A stretch of DNA of 64,000 bases from Opisthorchis felineus (Eukaryota; Platyhelminthes; Trematoda; Opisthorchiida; Opisthorchiidae). Numbering within the stretch: position 1 is the first letter of the stretch; every line of letters starts with the position of its first letter. The translations under genes and the position numbers were made by a program. The notes under the pieces were generated by a model that ran no database searches, was not told the DNA's origin, and saw nothing but the letters and a program-made list of their open reading frames with translations. The stretch covers positions 696,881 through 760,880 of the forward strand of contig SJOL01006514.1 in NCBI GenBank assembly GCA_004794785.1, in the 5' to 3' direction. Below are positions 36,665 to 47,420 of this stretch, one piece after another.

Positions 36665-37130
36665 GATATTTAGAAGTGGTTCTAGCGAAATGCAATCATT
36701 TGCACACCACTTTGGTTTTGCGAGAGACTCACCTGGAACCCAGCTGAATCTCTCGTTTGTGATGTTTCCAGGCCTAAAAACATCACAATACCGCAATATC
36801 TCGATTATCGTACCAATTGCAACATGAGGCGGCCTGGTGCAGCACATTCGGTTGCTTGGAAACATCGTAAACGAGAGATTTAGCTGGGTTCCAGGTGGGT
36901 ATCTCGCAAAAACAAATTTGATTGCAAATGACTGTATTTCGCTAATTTCGTGCAATTTGTTTTCAAGTAGAACATAAAGTTGACGAAAACTCGGGTACTG
37001 CGCCTACCTTATGAGCCCCAAGATGGGTGAACCCGGTCGTGGTATGTCGGGAAATTTTTGGCAACCTTATGAGTAATGTACTACGTATATAGAAGTGGTT
37101 CTATTCGGAATGCACTATTCGTTCCCACGG
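36665..37130. repeat. Hammerhead-repeat family, copy B with inverted arm
   Basis: About 36790-37100 is a plus-orientation unit (TATCGTACCAATTG, ATGAGGCGGCCTGG, GAGAGATTTAGCTGGGTTCC, ribozyme, GCAACCTTATGAGTA tail). Immediately upstream, 36665-36775 is the same internal block in reverse. Its reverse complement reads GGAAACATCACAAACGAGAG then TTCAGCTGGGTTCCAGG, matching 36846-36955. The arms are about 110 bases with a spacer of about 70, able to form a long hairpin. TAGAAGTGGTTCTA occurs in direct orientation at about 36677 and 37090, bracketing the copy. It is inserted in an Argonaute intron, antisense to the gene. Confidence 0.8.
37003..37042 (+). ncRNA. Degenerate hammerhead ribozyme (copy B)
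   Basis: Helix I pairs CTAC (37004-37007) with GTGG (37039-37042). Helix II GCCC/GGGT has loop CAAGAT, and the GTC triplet ends at 37038. The core has two lethal changes: CTGATGA reads CTTATGA, and GAAA reads GAAC. The fold is preserved better than the core; it is predicted inactive. Confidence 0.68.
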
Positions 37131-37855
37131 TGTACAGAAAGCGGTCGTTTCAAGCCAGACAACGGTGCACTACTATCAATCGCTAACAGATGCGCATAAT
37201 GTATTTGTGTGTTGCAGCATCACTAAGATGGAGTAGACGTTCACTTTCGAGTGCTATACGATAAATTACCCACTGAAATAGGTTCTACAATAAGTCCGAC
37301 ATTAAATTTAATGGATAGTTTGTGCCCAGTCTACCGCGTGCTTTCTCGTCATGCCTCCAAACTACATCTTTCAAGTTATACCGCACAAAAAACTCAACGA
37401 AAATTTGGAGCGTGGGACTTATATTCTGTGATTCTCCGAGCAACTCACAGGATTAAGCTGAGAAATAGGAACCTATGTCAGCTGTGCTGTCCAGAGTCCT
37501 CATTGGTATTAACGTAAGACGAGTTGTGAGCTGGGGTTTTAGGACGGGTAGTGTTCAAGGCGCCAGGAGTTTCATATGAGCACTCGTGGATGCTCAGCAT
37601 ATCTCAGATCTCAGTTTGAAATATTGATAAATACGGCTTTCATTATAGGCAATGAAGATGGCTACATGTTGCTGTACGCCATCACGTTGATTTATTGTCT
37701 TGATTCTCCACAAACTTATTGAAAAAAGTTCGTTCAGTGCTCACGGCAAGAAATTGTGTCAATCCGGTCTTTTTAGATTGACCGACCTTTTTCGTACATC
37801 TTACCAACCGCCACTTAAAAATGTTTTTACTTGGCGTATCAAGGTTACATCGGAC

Positions 37856-37961
37856 CCCCAGTGATGTTAGGAAAGATATACGATTGGACGTCTTTTTGAA
37901 TTTCGAGCATGACAGCGACATCTACGAGCACATTGTCGGGCTCACGGCCACAGTACTTTTC
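37856..37961 (-). pseudogene. AGO: Argonaute exon: N domain helix
   Basis: The exon starts after TCCACCAG in phase 0 and ends G|GT in phase 1, matching the next exon. DVAVMLEIQKDVQSYIF occupies the place of the amphipathic helix before the YDG motif in Argonaute N domains. It is short and divergent; the call rests mainly on phase and position. Confidence 0.5.
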
Positions 37962-38009
37962 CTGGTGGACATTGGAAATAATACAGCAGAAAACTCACGT
38001 TTCAACTAC

Positions 38010-38235
38010 ATGACGTAGTTTTGCTCGGGGTTCCGTTGCAAGTAATTGAAGCTCCTTGACAGTACCACTCGAATTTACAAATTTTAGTGATATCTCGTCG
38101 ACGGAGTACACGTGAATATCCACTGGTTGAAGGGTAATATCCCGGCAGCTTATCGTGACTCGAACAAGCTCGCCAATCGTGCCCCCTGCGTCTGGTCGAT
38201 AAGGTAGACTCTGATATTTAAGAACATCGGTTACT
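38010..38235 (-). pseudogene. AGO: Argonaute exon: N-terminal region
   Basis: The exon is open from acceptor TTTCACAG to donor CAT|GTAGTT. RPDAGGTIGE aligns with the RPGFGT.G opening of Argonautes, and VDIHVYSVDEISL aligns with the strand usually written V(D/Y)xYHYDVxI. Phase 0 at its end matches the next exon. A second donor (GTGAGT at 37993-37998) is also present but would break the frame. Confidence 0.6.
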
Positions 38236-41200
38236 CTGTGAAAGCAGAAAGGTCAGCGCACATGGGCGTTCAGTAGGACGTTCTATAATAATATGAATAG
38301 CTGGGTTTGAAACTAGATATGCCAGCCGGAATTACTGTATCACTGGCTGTATAGCAACCGGAAGTGGAAAACCAGCAACCTGCGGAAAACAGACTGATCG
38401 AAAAGCGTGCCATTCGCACCATCGTACGTCCGATAACAAGCAGCCTAAAGCGGGCCTAAGCGGACTTACTTGTCACATTGCACTACGAATTCGGAAAGTT
38501 CAACAAAAAGTTGAAAACACAGAAAAACGTCTTTGGAATAGGACATGCTTCACTTCCATGGATAGGAGACATTGTGCTAAAACGTTTGACAGCAAATTGC
38601 AGCAGCATCGTGAAATTCGGAATTTTTCGATCAAGATTTCATCCTGTAAGGGAAGTCAGTCTATGTTGAAATGACGAGAATTACTGTATACCTGTTTCAT
38701 CTCACGAATGTAATGCCCAGCCTGTAGTTAAGGAATAAGCCTTTCGGTCATGGTGGCTGACTGGTAGTTAAATTAGATATACGACCATCCATCCTTCAGG
38801 CACATCCTAAATTTTGCCTGAGTGCAGGTCAGTAGCTCATGGCCAAAGAGTTTGGTTTTCTAGCTACTAGCTGGGGAGTCGAATGGTCAAATCATCCTAA
38901 AGATTCGTGAGGGGCGCACTGTTGATTATTCTCGGTGAATCCGAAACTGCCGTGTAGTAGTTCCCAGTTTTTCGCAACCCAGTTCAGATAAGTATCAAAG
39001 CTCAAATCGAACGATTAATCAAACGGCCGTCTTAAGCGGTTCGTTTGATAGATTTGTCGACCGTGTTCGACCTCAGCCATAAGCAATGCGGCAATTCGTA
39101 AGCTTTCGACCAAACTGATGCCCCAGAGCCAAAAAGTCAACCGAATCAGAACCTTACCAGAGCACATATCCAAAGTGTGTAACCGACCAGCATGGAGCCC
39201 GTATCCTACCCATTAAAAATATCCTGAGATTTGTCAAAGGATATTTGCACAGCAAACTGAGGATGGTCCGATGTCAAACTAGCTGTTCAAGGGAATTGTT
39301 TAGCACATATAATGGACTTCTTAAAACATCAGCATATAATCAGTATAACATGGACTCAGTAGTTCACGTGAAAAATCGACTAGGCATAATAATCTGCAGA
39401 ATTCGACTTATGTTCTACCATCGTCTGCTGTACCTACGTCATAGGATACAACGTGAACGATGGGCGACCCTTAGTTTGGTAAACGGTGACTAGCTTTTCA
39501 GCCGTTGTGAACGTTAACGAAACTGGTGCGGGACGCTAAATAATACCTCGAATGAAGTCTTTCTTGGTTTATTTCCGTACACTGCCATTGCACGTTGAAA
39601 ATGTGGGAGTTCCGGAATTTTTGGGGGAAGCACGCGTCAACCTCAATTTCACAACACACCACCGTTTTCCATCTTTCAACAACAAGAAGATGTTTCGCCA
39701 GTTGAATATGAATGTGCTCCAGCTGTGGCCACTAAACTGTTGAAAGATGGAAACAAAAATATAATCAGTGGCCATCAGATTATATACAACGCAGACGGAC
39801 TAGCAAAGGCAATACTTTGAGAGGTGACTTGGGAACAACCTACTCTTTTTTATTCCATCGCATACTAAAAGGCGGTCTTTTGAAAATAACCTAAATAGTA
39901 TATGATTTGGTTTCGCCGGTATTGTACCACGCTTTCCCCCTAACCACCCAAAGACAATATGAAAGGGAAACCAGTGGCGATACCCGCCCCTCTGCGGGCA
40001 AAGTTGGAATTGATAGGAGACAGAGTATATCTGATTCACAATAGCTTTCAACTGAATTGACAACATATACAGTTGAGAGGGATTTATCTGACATTCAGTT
40101 TAGTATCCTAGTTGCACCTACTACATGTTAATACATTAAATAAGATTGACGGTGACTCGGGGTCCGGGCATAATTCATAGAGAGGAGGAAACTGACAATT
40201 TTCATCGACTTAGGAGTAACGTCGTACCAAGTGACTGTAAACCTGGTAATGATTCTCTCTATGGTGTGATCATGTAGCTGTAATCAGTTTGCGCAGCTTA
40301 ATAGTGTCCCCTGGTCATACTGCGGTCCTACAAAAAAACAACCGAAATCTCGTGGCGTTTCAGGCAATGAGCATTCTACCTGAGAAGTAAAAGTTCGCTG
40401 AGATTACTGGGGTGAAACAAAATGTGCCACATAGAGGACCGAATCCTAACCACATTGAAATACTACCACATCAACTGGGTCGCACCTCATAAAAGGTATC
40501 CACAGTGTGAGCGTTTCCGGTTACTGGGGGTACCATGGATACGGGTATTTCCCGTAAGAAATCCAAAATGCACTTGGTAAAAGCTAATGATGCCCGATTT
40601 AAAAAAATGCATATAGGCATCTGTCTGTGCCTTACGACAGTTAACGCCGTTTGAAACATTGTGCAGTCAAGTATGCATTTCATCAAGTTTTCGATGCTAC
40701 AGCTCCGAGTTTCGCCGGTTTAGATGATGCACTTATCATGGTATAATTAACAAATTAAGGTAAACATTATTCAGCATAAATCTTATTCACTGATCTTCCC
40801 ATAATTATGTTTCATCGAACTTGTTAACCAAAAACGCATGAAGTACCACAACCGTGGCTGTGAGGAATGCAAATATAGGTAGGCTTTAGTGTAGCAGAAA
40901 TTTATGTTCTCGATTTGGTCATCATGAATGCCGAGTAGTCAAATTTTGAGCGCGCAGGAGCATATGACTGCTGAATTTACCCACTTGGCATTCTCTGTTC
41001 ATGTGAATTGCTGTTTTAACCATCGCGAGGACACTAACGTGGCTATACTTATTGATAACTCAAGGCGGTTTTAGAACTGGACCATATAGTCGGAGTCCCT
41101 ACTGCTAAACCTCACAACATGATTTGTACGGCTGCTACTACGGTCAGCAAACTATCATGGATTTGAATAGGCCTGAGGGACACTACTCTAGGGTAGTGTT

Positions 41201-44200
41201 GAACGTCGAACACAGCGAAACGCAACAAGTGTTGTACTCTCTTTCGCTCTTTCTCTCCAGACGCCCAAGCCCGGAAACTGAGAACGGGCCAGTCAAGTCG
41301 CAGAAAACAAACTGCTAAAAATGGAGACCACCGTAAGAACCAATCAAAGGGAGGAAAGGTAGACCACTACCATTACCCGTTACCAGTGAGAGATGAAAGA
41401 GGCATCCCAACGCGCCAGTTGAATGCAAGGAATACGGATAACATTGCAACACATTTCTAACGTGTGCAGTGTTTCAGCTAGATAATCACCATAATAAATG
41501 CCAAATAGTATTGAATACTACGTAACCTCCAGCAGATGAGGGAGAATTATCCACCACACTGCGCACTCAAGATGTCACGTCGACTGGAGAAACGCTGACT
41601 GGCAAGCTCGGCGAAAAGAACTCGATCAACCAGCGATGAACGCAAACAAGCTACTGATGTTCCGGTAGGTATTATTCAATCTGATCATTCAACCTGCAGC
41701 TCCTACACTCTAATACAGTCTGCTCTCAGTGGACTGTCTTACTCCTCAAGGGCATAAACAAACGTCAAAGTTCACCCAGTGTGCGCCTCTCGAGTCATAG
41801 ACTCGGCAGTGAATAAGGGCTGACGTAAGTTGGACAGTTAAATATTTAGTAACTGCATGTTGGAGTGTTCGATGAATGACGCATAATTTCGCCGGGTTTT
41901 CGGCTGTTACGATCAACTTTACGTTATGGCAGGCTAAAATCAGGCGTGCATATATCTATCTATTATCATGTAGCTTATGTTTGCAAACAGTTCGCCCTAC
42001 GTGCCGTTAAAATCATTTGTATATTTCCGTCAAAATGTGCACTGGCCGACTCGTGTTGAAAGTTGAGTCCCACCCACTCGCCACGTGGCATGTGTAAATA
42101 TCAGGAATGACTAAACCAGCAGATGCTATGTTGTACATATTCGGTTTGAAGCTTATCATTATTGTTGCTGCCAATTCTGTGAATCTCAGTACTGGCGTAC
42201 AGTACCCACCAGTTGATAATGAGATGAACGAGGAATTAGGGAGCTCACTATGATGGACCGTCACATGTCTTGAAATAAACTTCTATAAGCAGTGCAACGA
42301 CGAACAAAGACAGATAACGGACGGCTAATGAGTGTTCCAGCCAAGCATTCTGCAAGGCCGCTGGAAAGGTGTCGGCGACGTGAAAGACGGTATCCACAAA
42401 TCACGTACTTCTGGCAGCCGTTTGACGACTTCAATAATAAAGTGAAACGCCTCGCACCTAGTGATACGGTTGGAGATAAAATTCCTACCACAACAAGCTC
42501 ACATGAAACGTCACAAAATCTTCCCGGTCTGGCGAAGTGAATCAGCTTAACACTAGTGAACTAGCTTTTGTTTTTCTCATCTCAAATAGCATTCCTGAAC
42601 TTGTAAAAAGCAGGAATTCACACCCTAGTATGTTTCACTTGAATAGCTTCTCGATGCTACTGGTAGTCTGCAGTTTGTAGTGAAATTGGAGCACTCCTAG
42701 CATTGTTCGAAATCTTCTGATGCGCAGTTGCACAGCCTTTACACATACGATAACGAGAGTGGCATAACCAATATGTTCTTATACCTGAAAAAAGTAGGCT
42801 CCCCAGACAGGGGCGTTGAAATCATCAACTGATATATACTGCGTACATTAATCTAGTATGCACCCTAATCAAGCTCGTAATTTGCAAACTCCAGAGAGTA
42901 GGGTAAACCAATTCCTTCTTTTGGCAGCCGATTTATCCGTTGCAGTGTAGTTCCAAAGCATGAATTGCTCTACATTTACGTTTCCCTAGTGTCTACGTAG
43001 AAACATGGGATTCAATAAGCTCACCCGGTTTCAATTAACATCATAGGTGACAATAAAAACACATCTTGTGGTGAAAACATACCGATACACGTGTTATCGC
43101 AACGGCGTATCATGCGGATGAGGTTGGATAACATTTGGTCACAGATTGACCGATAGCACCAAAAATTATCCCTGGAATTCATGGGATGGATGAATTCTGT
43201 TGAACATTTTTACTTACATGCTTTTTTCTATTTCCTTTCTCTTTTGCTTTTCTTCTTTTTTGCTTTAATAGGTTGTTGGGAGGGTTAATATGGCCGTGTG
43301 AAACGACATCCGTCCAACTTGCGTGATATAACCACGTTATCAACGACTTTAAGACGCCTGCAAAAGCAAAGCAAAGAAACTGGCATTGAAATGTAACTCC
43401 CGATAGGAGTGCCTTGAGTAAAATGGCCTTGTGTTCATTCCACTCAGCCCTTCTTTACTTCTTAAAACTGTGAAAAATGCTGTCTCGTTCAAGTGGTGCG
43501 ACTGATCTGGGTAGCCTAACTTCTTAAGGGGGTAATTTAATCTGTAGGGTTTCTTTCTGGAGTTGACATAACCGGTCCTGCACAGTTGAGTAGTAACTTG
43601 AGTTTATCAGGCAACTGCGTCCTTTTGTTGTCATAGTAGGACATTGCATCGGATTTTCATGGACAACAGGTAAATCTAGCTCTTAATTCAGGTTAGTAGT
43701 GACCCGGAATATTTGGGAAAAACCAGTGGTGATTTCTACACACAACTGCGAAGACTTCTTGCTTCCAAACCTCGGAAGTTTGGGTAGATCTAGTTTGAAT
43801 TTGACTTAAAGTAATGTAGTAAAGAGAAAAATGTACTTGCTAGCACAAGAGCAATAAACAAATGATCTGCCTTCAAGAATATTTTAGACGACTGTGTAGC
43901 TGCAGAAATAGATTATTTATGCAGTACACTGGCGCTCACCCGGAAGAAGCTTGCCTGACAGCATTACTCCTTTTCATACGGCTACTTCCTTTAGTAGATG
44001 ACACTTCATCAGTGGTAGACGGTATTCCGGGTGGACCGGTGTTGTCGGTAGCTGAACTGTATATTAAATAATCAAAGAGAATCAATAATCAGTACTATGA
44101 AGCTTGAATACCAAAAATCACATGTTATACGTTACATTGATTTTCTGCAATGTCACTGACAGGCATAACGACCGGTAACATAGAGGAACAACACCCACCG

Positions 44201-46299
44201 GGGCCAGTGCAGCTCGGAAGAAAAGCAACATTGTGAAGCAAAAAACAAGTTACATACCGCGAATACCCTATTAACTCATGAATCACAGAATTGAGTTGCG
44301 TGTGCATCGTTCAATCATTCGTGAGATTAATTCTTGTTCTCATCCGCAGCCTGTAACACAGCGCAGGGCGAAGGTTCTCAATCTCTGGTTCTCATCATGG
44401 ATGTGTGTGCCAGAGCTCGAACTTTGGAACGGGAGACTAGTATGACTATAATACAAAAACATCATGTAGGGCACTGTCACTTTAAATAATCTGAGTGCGT
44501 ACGCGGCTACAAAATAATGTGGTAAACTATTCGCCGGCAGTAGACGTCAATCTGTATTAGTTCTACTCTGCGCTCGGCGTATAAGTGTCTCGAGAGCGAA
44601 ATATTTGAAATAAAGGCGCTGAGTACCAGCAAAACAACAAAGGAAGGATTAGCCATGATCGAGGAGTATCTTAATGGGTCACACTCACGGTTCTGGGATC
44701 GAACGGCTTACTTAAGCCACAACGCTAGACATTCGGCTTTCTCTGATAGATGGGATGGTTTTGAGTCTGAATGACAAAGGAGGAGTGCAGACGCAACGAC
44801 CGCAAAACCAAACACAAAATAATCAGAAGGATATCCGCTGATTGCAAAGGGTTTAATTGGAAGCGGGGAGGTAACCACATGGACAGGGCTGTAGGAATAG
44901 TTGATGTATCAGATCTTTTCGCTCACATACCTCTAGGTCTACAGGAATTCCTGAGAAAACAATCCAAACTTCTCGCTACCGGATTCTACTTTAGGACAAG
45001 CAGCTCATTTAAGTGAAGAAAACTGTGAATTCAAAGACAGAACATTCTGGAGAGGAAACCCAGATTACAAAATACTACATAATTCTTCTGGACCACTCCA
45101 AAGCGGAGCTGGCAGTTCTAGTAGCTACAAGGTGAGGGCATATTGGGCCTTAAATGCTGCCGTCAGGCGAGCAACAGGAGACACGAAGTGTAGAATACGG
45201 TGAGTCCGACCAAACAATCGCGGGTCTGCTAGCTGTCTGATCAAGACCATGTGACCGATATGCTCCGGTTAAACTTGACCGTTTAGGTTTCCCGGCACAT
45301 GAAAACACCGAAGCCACTCGGCATTCAATCTGAACATCCCAGTATTTCGTGGAACCAAATCACTACGACAAGTAATCAGGGACGACTGTGCCTCTGTAAA
45401 AGTCGCTATGGCTAGCTAAATTAATCAGTCGCCTCAACTTTGCTGTGCACGTATATTAAGAAACCTTAGGTGTCAGTCGTTTCCGTAGAATCAAAGATAA
45501 ACCGCCCTTAATGTAGCACCTTTCCTATGAATCCTTATTCTATGTGAACCTTTTTTTTCCAAATGCTGGGTTGCAGCTAGGACCTTCAGCTCGCATACAT
45601 CTGACCTGAATATCAAACCCCGTGCGCTTTGTGGCCTCCCTGGAGGAAAATAATCAAATAGAGCCTCTCAGGGACTACATGCGACGCGCTTTTAAACTTG
45701 TTTGTTTTAGAGGACCGTCATGCCCCAGAGACCACTCGTTTCAGCTAGTCCGCTCGTCTTAATTCACCACTACTCACTACTTGATTCAGCTCGTAACAAG
45801 AAACTAGTTCAGCGTACCTCACACAACGCTAGATTGAGTCTTTGTTAGACATGGTAACAATGAAGTTCATTGGTGGCAATCAGGAGCAGTGGCCGTGCTG
45901 TGCTAAAGATAAGACTACAAGCTGCTGGGAAATTTCACACTCGTTTGGTTGAAACGACGTCAGCACATCCTACACGATTGACCAAATGAAGCTCTAATAA
46001 CTGCGCTTCAATTTTAGACGAAAAACGTTAACGGATGAAGCTGCCACTGTTTTGGATAGCCGAACAAGTTACTCCACTGCAGAAAGCCCGTCGGCATGGG
46101 CTACCATCCACAGCCACCACAGATGTCTCCAAAAAGCTCCCCATACCAGTAGAATTCCAGGGGCTTAATACGTTGCGGAAGGCGCTGAGTTTTGTCGACC
46201 AATGTTATGGTCAATAACTTTTCACATCGGACACAATTGTAGCTGTGGCATTTTGCAGTTGGAGAGCAACATCTTTATAAATTGAGGGGTTCCGGGTAC
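38236..46299. other. About 8 kb upstream of the Argonaute locus, no supported gene
   Basis: The region should hold the Argonaute promoter and any 5' exon, but nothing diagnostic is visible. A minus-strand frame at 42013-42264 contains IYTCHVASG, which faintly resembles the C-terminal half of an Ig domain; this is not enough to call. No RNA gene or structured repeat is seen. Confidence 0.4.
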
Positions 46300-46440
46300 G
46301 GGCTAGGATGTGGGCGTTAGCGGAGTCCGTCGAAGGGCCTTTGCTGTTCCAGTCTATGTGGATGATTTGGCGAAGGATCTGGAATATCTGTTAGTTTTCG
46401 GATGATGCCAAGCTCAGTGGGAACTTCGCGCAAACGATAC
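46300..46440 (+). mobile_element. LINE reverse transcriptase scrap (CR1/Jockey type)
   Basis: Combining two frames, the + strand reads VPVYVDDLAKDLEYLL then FSDDAKLSG. This is equivalent to the LLFLVYVNDL...LFADDAKLW segment around the RT catalytic Asp pair. It is frameshifted and stop-containing; only about 45 residues survive. A 159-codon open frame (46317-46793) runs antisense through it, with no recognisable motif of its own. Confidence 0.5.
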
Positions 46441-46902
46441 TCAGTGCCAACTGGGCAAATCGTAACCCTGAACACTTCTTGGTAGCTCCAACTGACTATC
46501 CCCAAGCTGCATAGCAGGGTTGATGCCTCGGGTGAGGCAAACAATACTTTCTTGTCACAGACCTGGAGGCTCAAATCGCAGCCGCCTTCTGACCCTTCAC
46601 TTTGCATCAGATAGCGTCCAAGCTTCCAGATGACGCGCGCTGTCCATTTGAAAGGTCCGCTGTTAGGTTTTAACCTGCATACTGCGTACAGATACGGTGG
46701 TGCAACCTGAAGAACGGACGTTTTGTTAGCCCATGCTGTCTCCTCTACGAAAACAGACTCAACGAACCTGTGTGGAACAGATGAAAAAGCCAAGGCATGA
46801 CCTCCTTGAAGAAGTCAAAGAACCGTTTTATTCACATTGAAAATCCGATCCTCCGAAGGCTAAATGGAGTCTGAAGGCTTAGAGACAGTGTATTGTGGCA
46901 GG

Positions 46903-46921
46903 AAATAATAATAATAATAAT
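46903..46921. repeat. (AAT)n microsatellite
   Basis: Six AAT/ATA units, immediately upstream of a possible LINE 5' fragment. Confidence 0.85.
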
Positions 46922-47420
46922 ACTAGTTCAGTTGTAACACCCTTTCGCTACCACCCGAAGGAGGCACGAGGTTACTGCAGGGATACTGCTGGGATACTGC
47001 AGGTTGCCCAAGCCTAGACAGGGGAAGTCGAGAGGCAGAGGTCAGGTTCGAGCCACGGAACATCCAGTCAATAAATTCAAGGTCTATCCACTTAGCTCTC
47101 CTGCTGGAGAAAGAGAGAACAGAAGTATAACAACCGCCGTCAGCATCACTGCTTTTAGGGTGACAAAAAATCGAAACGGGAACCGAGAAAATGCTGTGTG
47201 TTTGGATAGATTTCGATGTCCCCGACCAATGACTGGAAGACTGTTACTCACTCCACTCCACCATTAGTTCAATAGCATTTGATCTAAGCCTTTTCTATTT
47301 CAGTTTTTTTATACACGGGAATTATTTATCTCTTCTCAATTTAACTGCAGTCCCAATCGCAGATTCCCATCTTCCTTTCGTTTAACTGGTTAGGTTAGCT
47401 CTCGACTGGCCTTCTCAGGC
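46922..47420 (+). mobile_element. Possible LINE 5' region fragment
   Basis: The stretch reads PVNKFKVYPLSSPAGERENR, then TAVSITAF and NRNGNRENAVCLDRF. This resembles the low-complexity leader commonly found upstream of the endonuclease in flatworm LINEs. The match is from memory of the general pattern only and is weak. No endonuclease or RT follows in place. Confidence 0.3.

Larger units (their letters stand above)
18002..38235 (-). pseudogene. AGO: Argonaute-family gene, unprocessed, probably a pseudogene
   Basis: Argonautes bind small RNAs and, when the DEDH tetrad is intact, slice target RNA. Eleven minus-strand exons follow the family order: N domain (38.2-35.5 kb), start of PAZ (35.3-35.5), linker 2 (31.9-32.1), MID (25.3-25.5) and PIWI to C-terminus (25.2-18.0). 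Slicer residues appear as GADVTQP (Asp), NQEM (Glu region), FYRDG (Asp) and YYSHSAAYRAR (His). The reading frame is broken. In-frame TGA occurs at 35878-35880, TAA at 25157-25159 and TGA at 22355-22357. The donor at about 35506 lacks its G, and the last acceptor reads GG instead of AG at 18245-18246. Most of PAZ and a microexon-sized piece before 19531 were not found. Retained introns exclude a retrocopy. Recoding or assembly error are alternatives. Confidence 0.82.

Noticed and set aside
42013..42264. Possible Ig-domain C-terminal strand (IYTCHVASG) on the minus strand.
   Set aside because: Only one short motif; the preceding Trp strand and first Cys were not found.
46317..46793. 159-codon minus-strand open frame, the longest in the window.
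   Set aside because: Its C-terminal part is antisense to a LINE RT scrap and no domain is recognisable. The length is compatible with chance.
47040..47070. GGTTCGAGCCA resembles a tRNA B box.
   Set aside because: The flanks do not form T-arm or acceptor pairs. It lies in a likely LINE leader.
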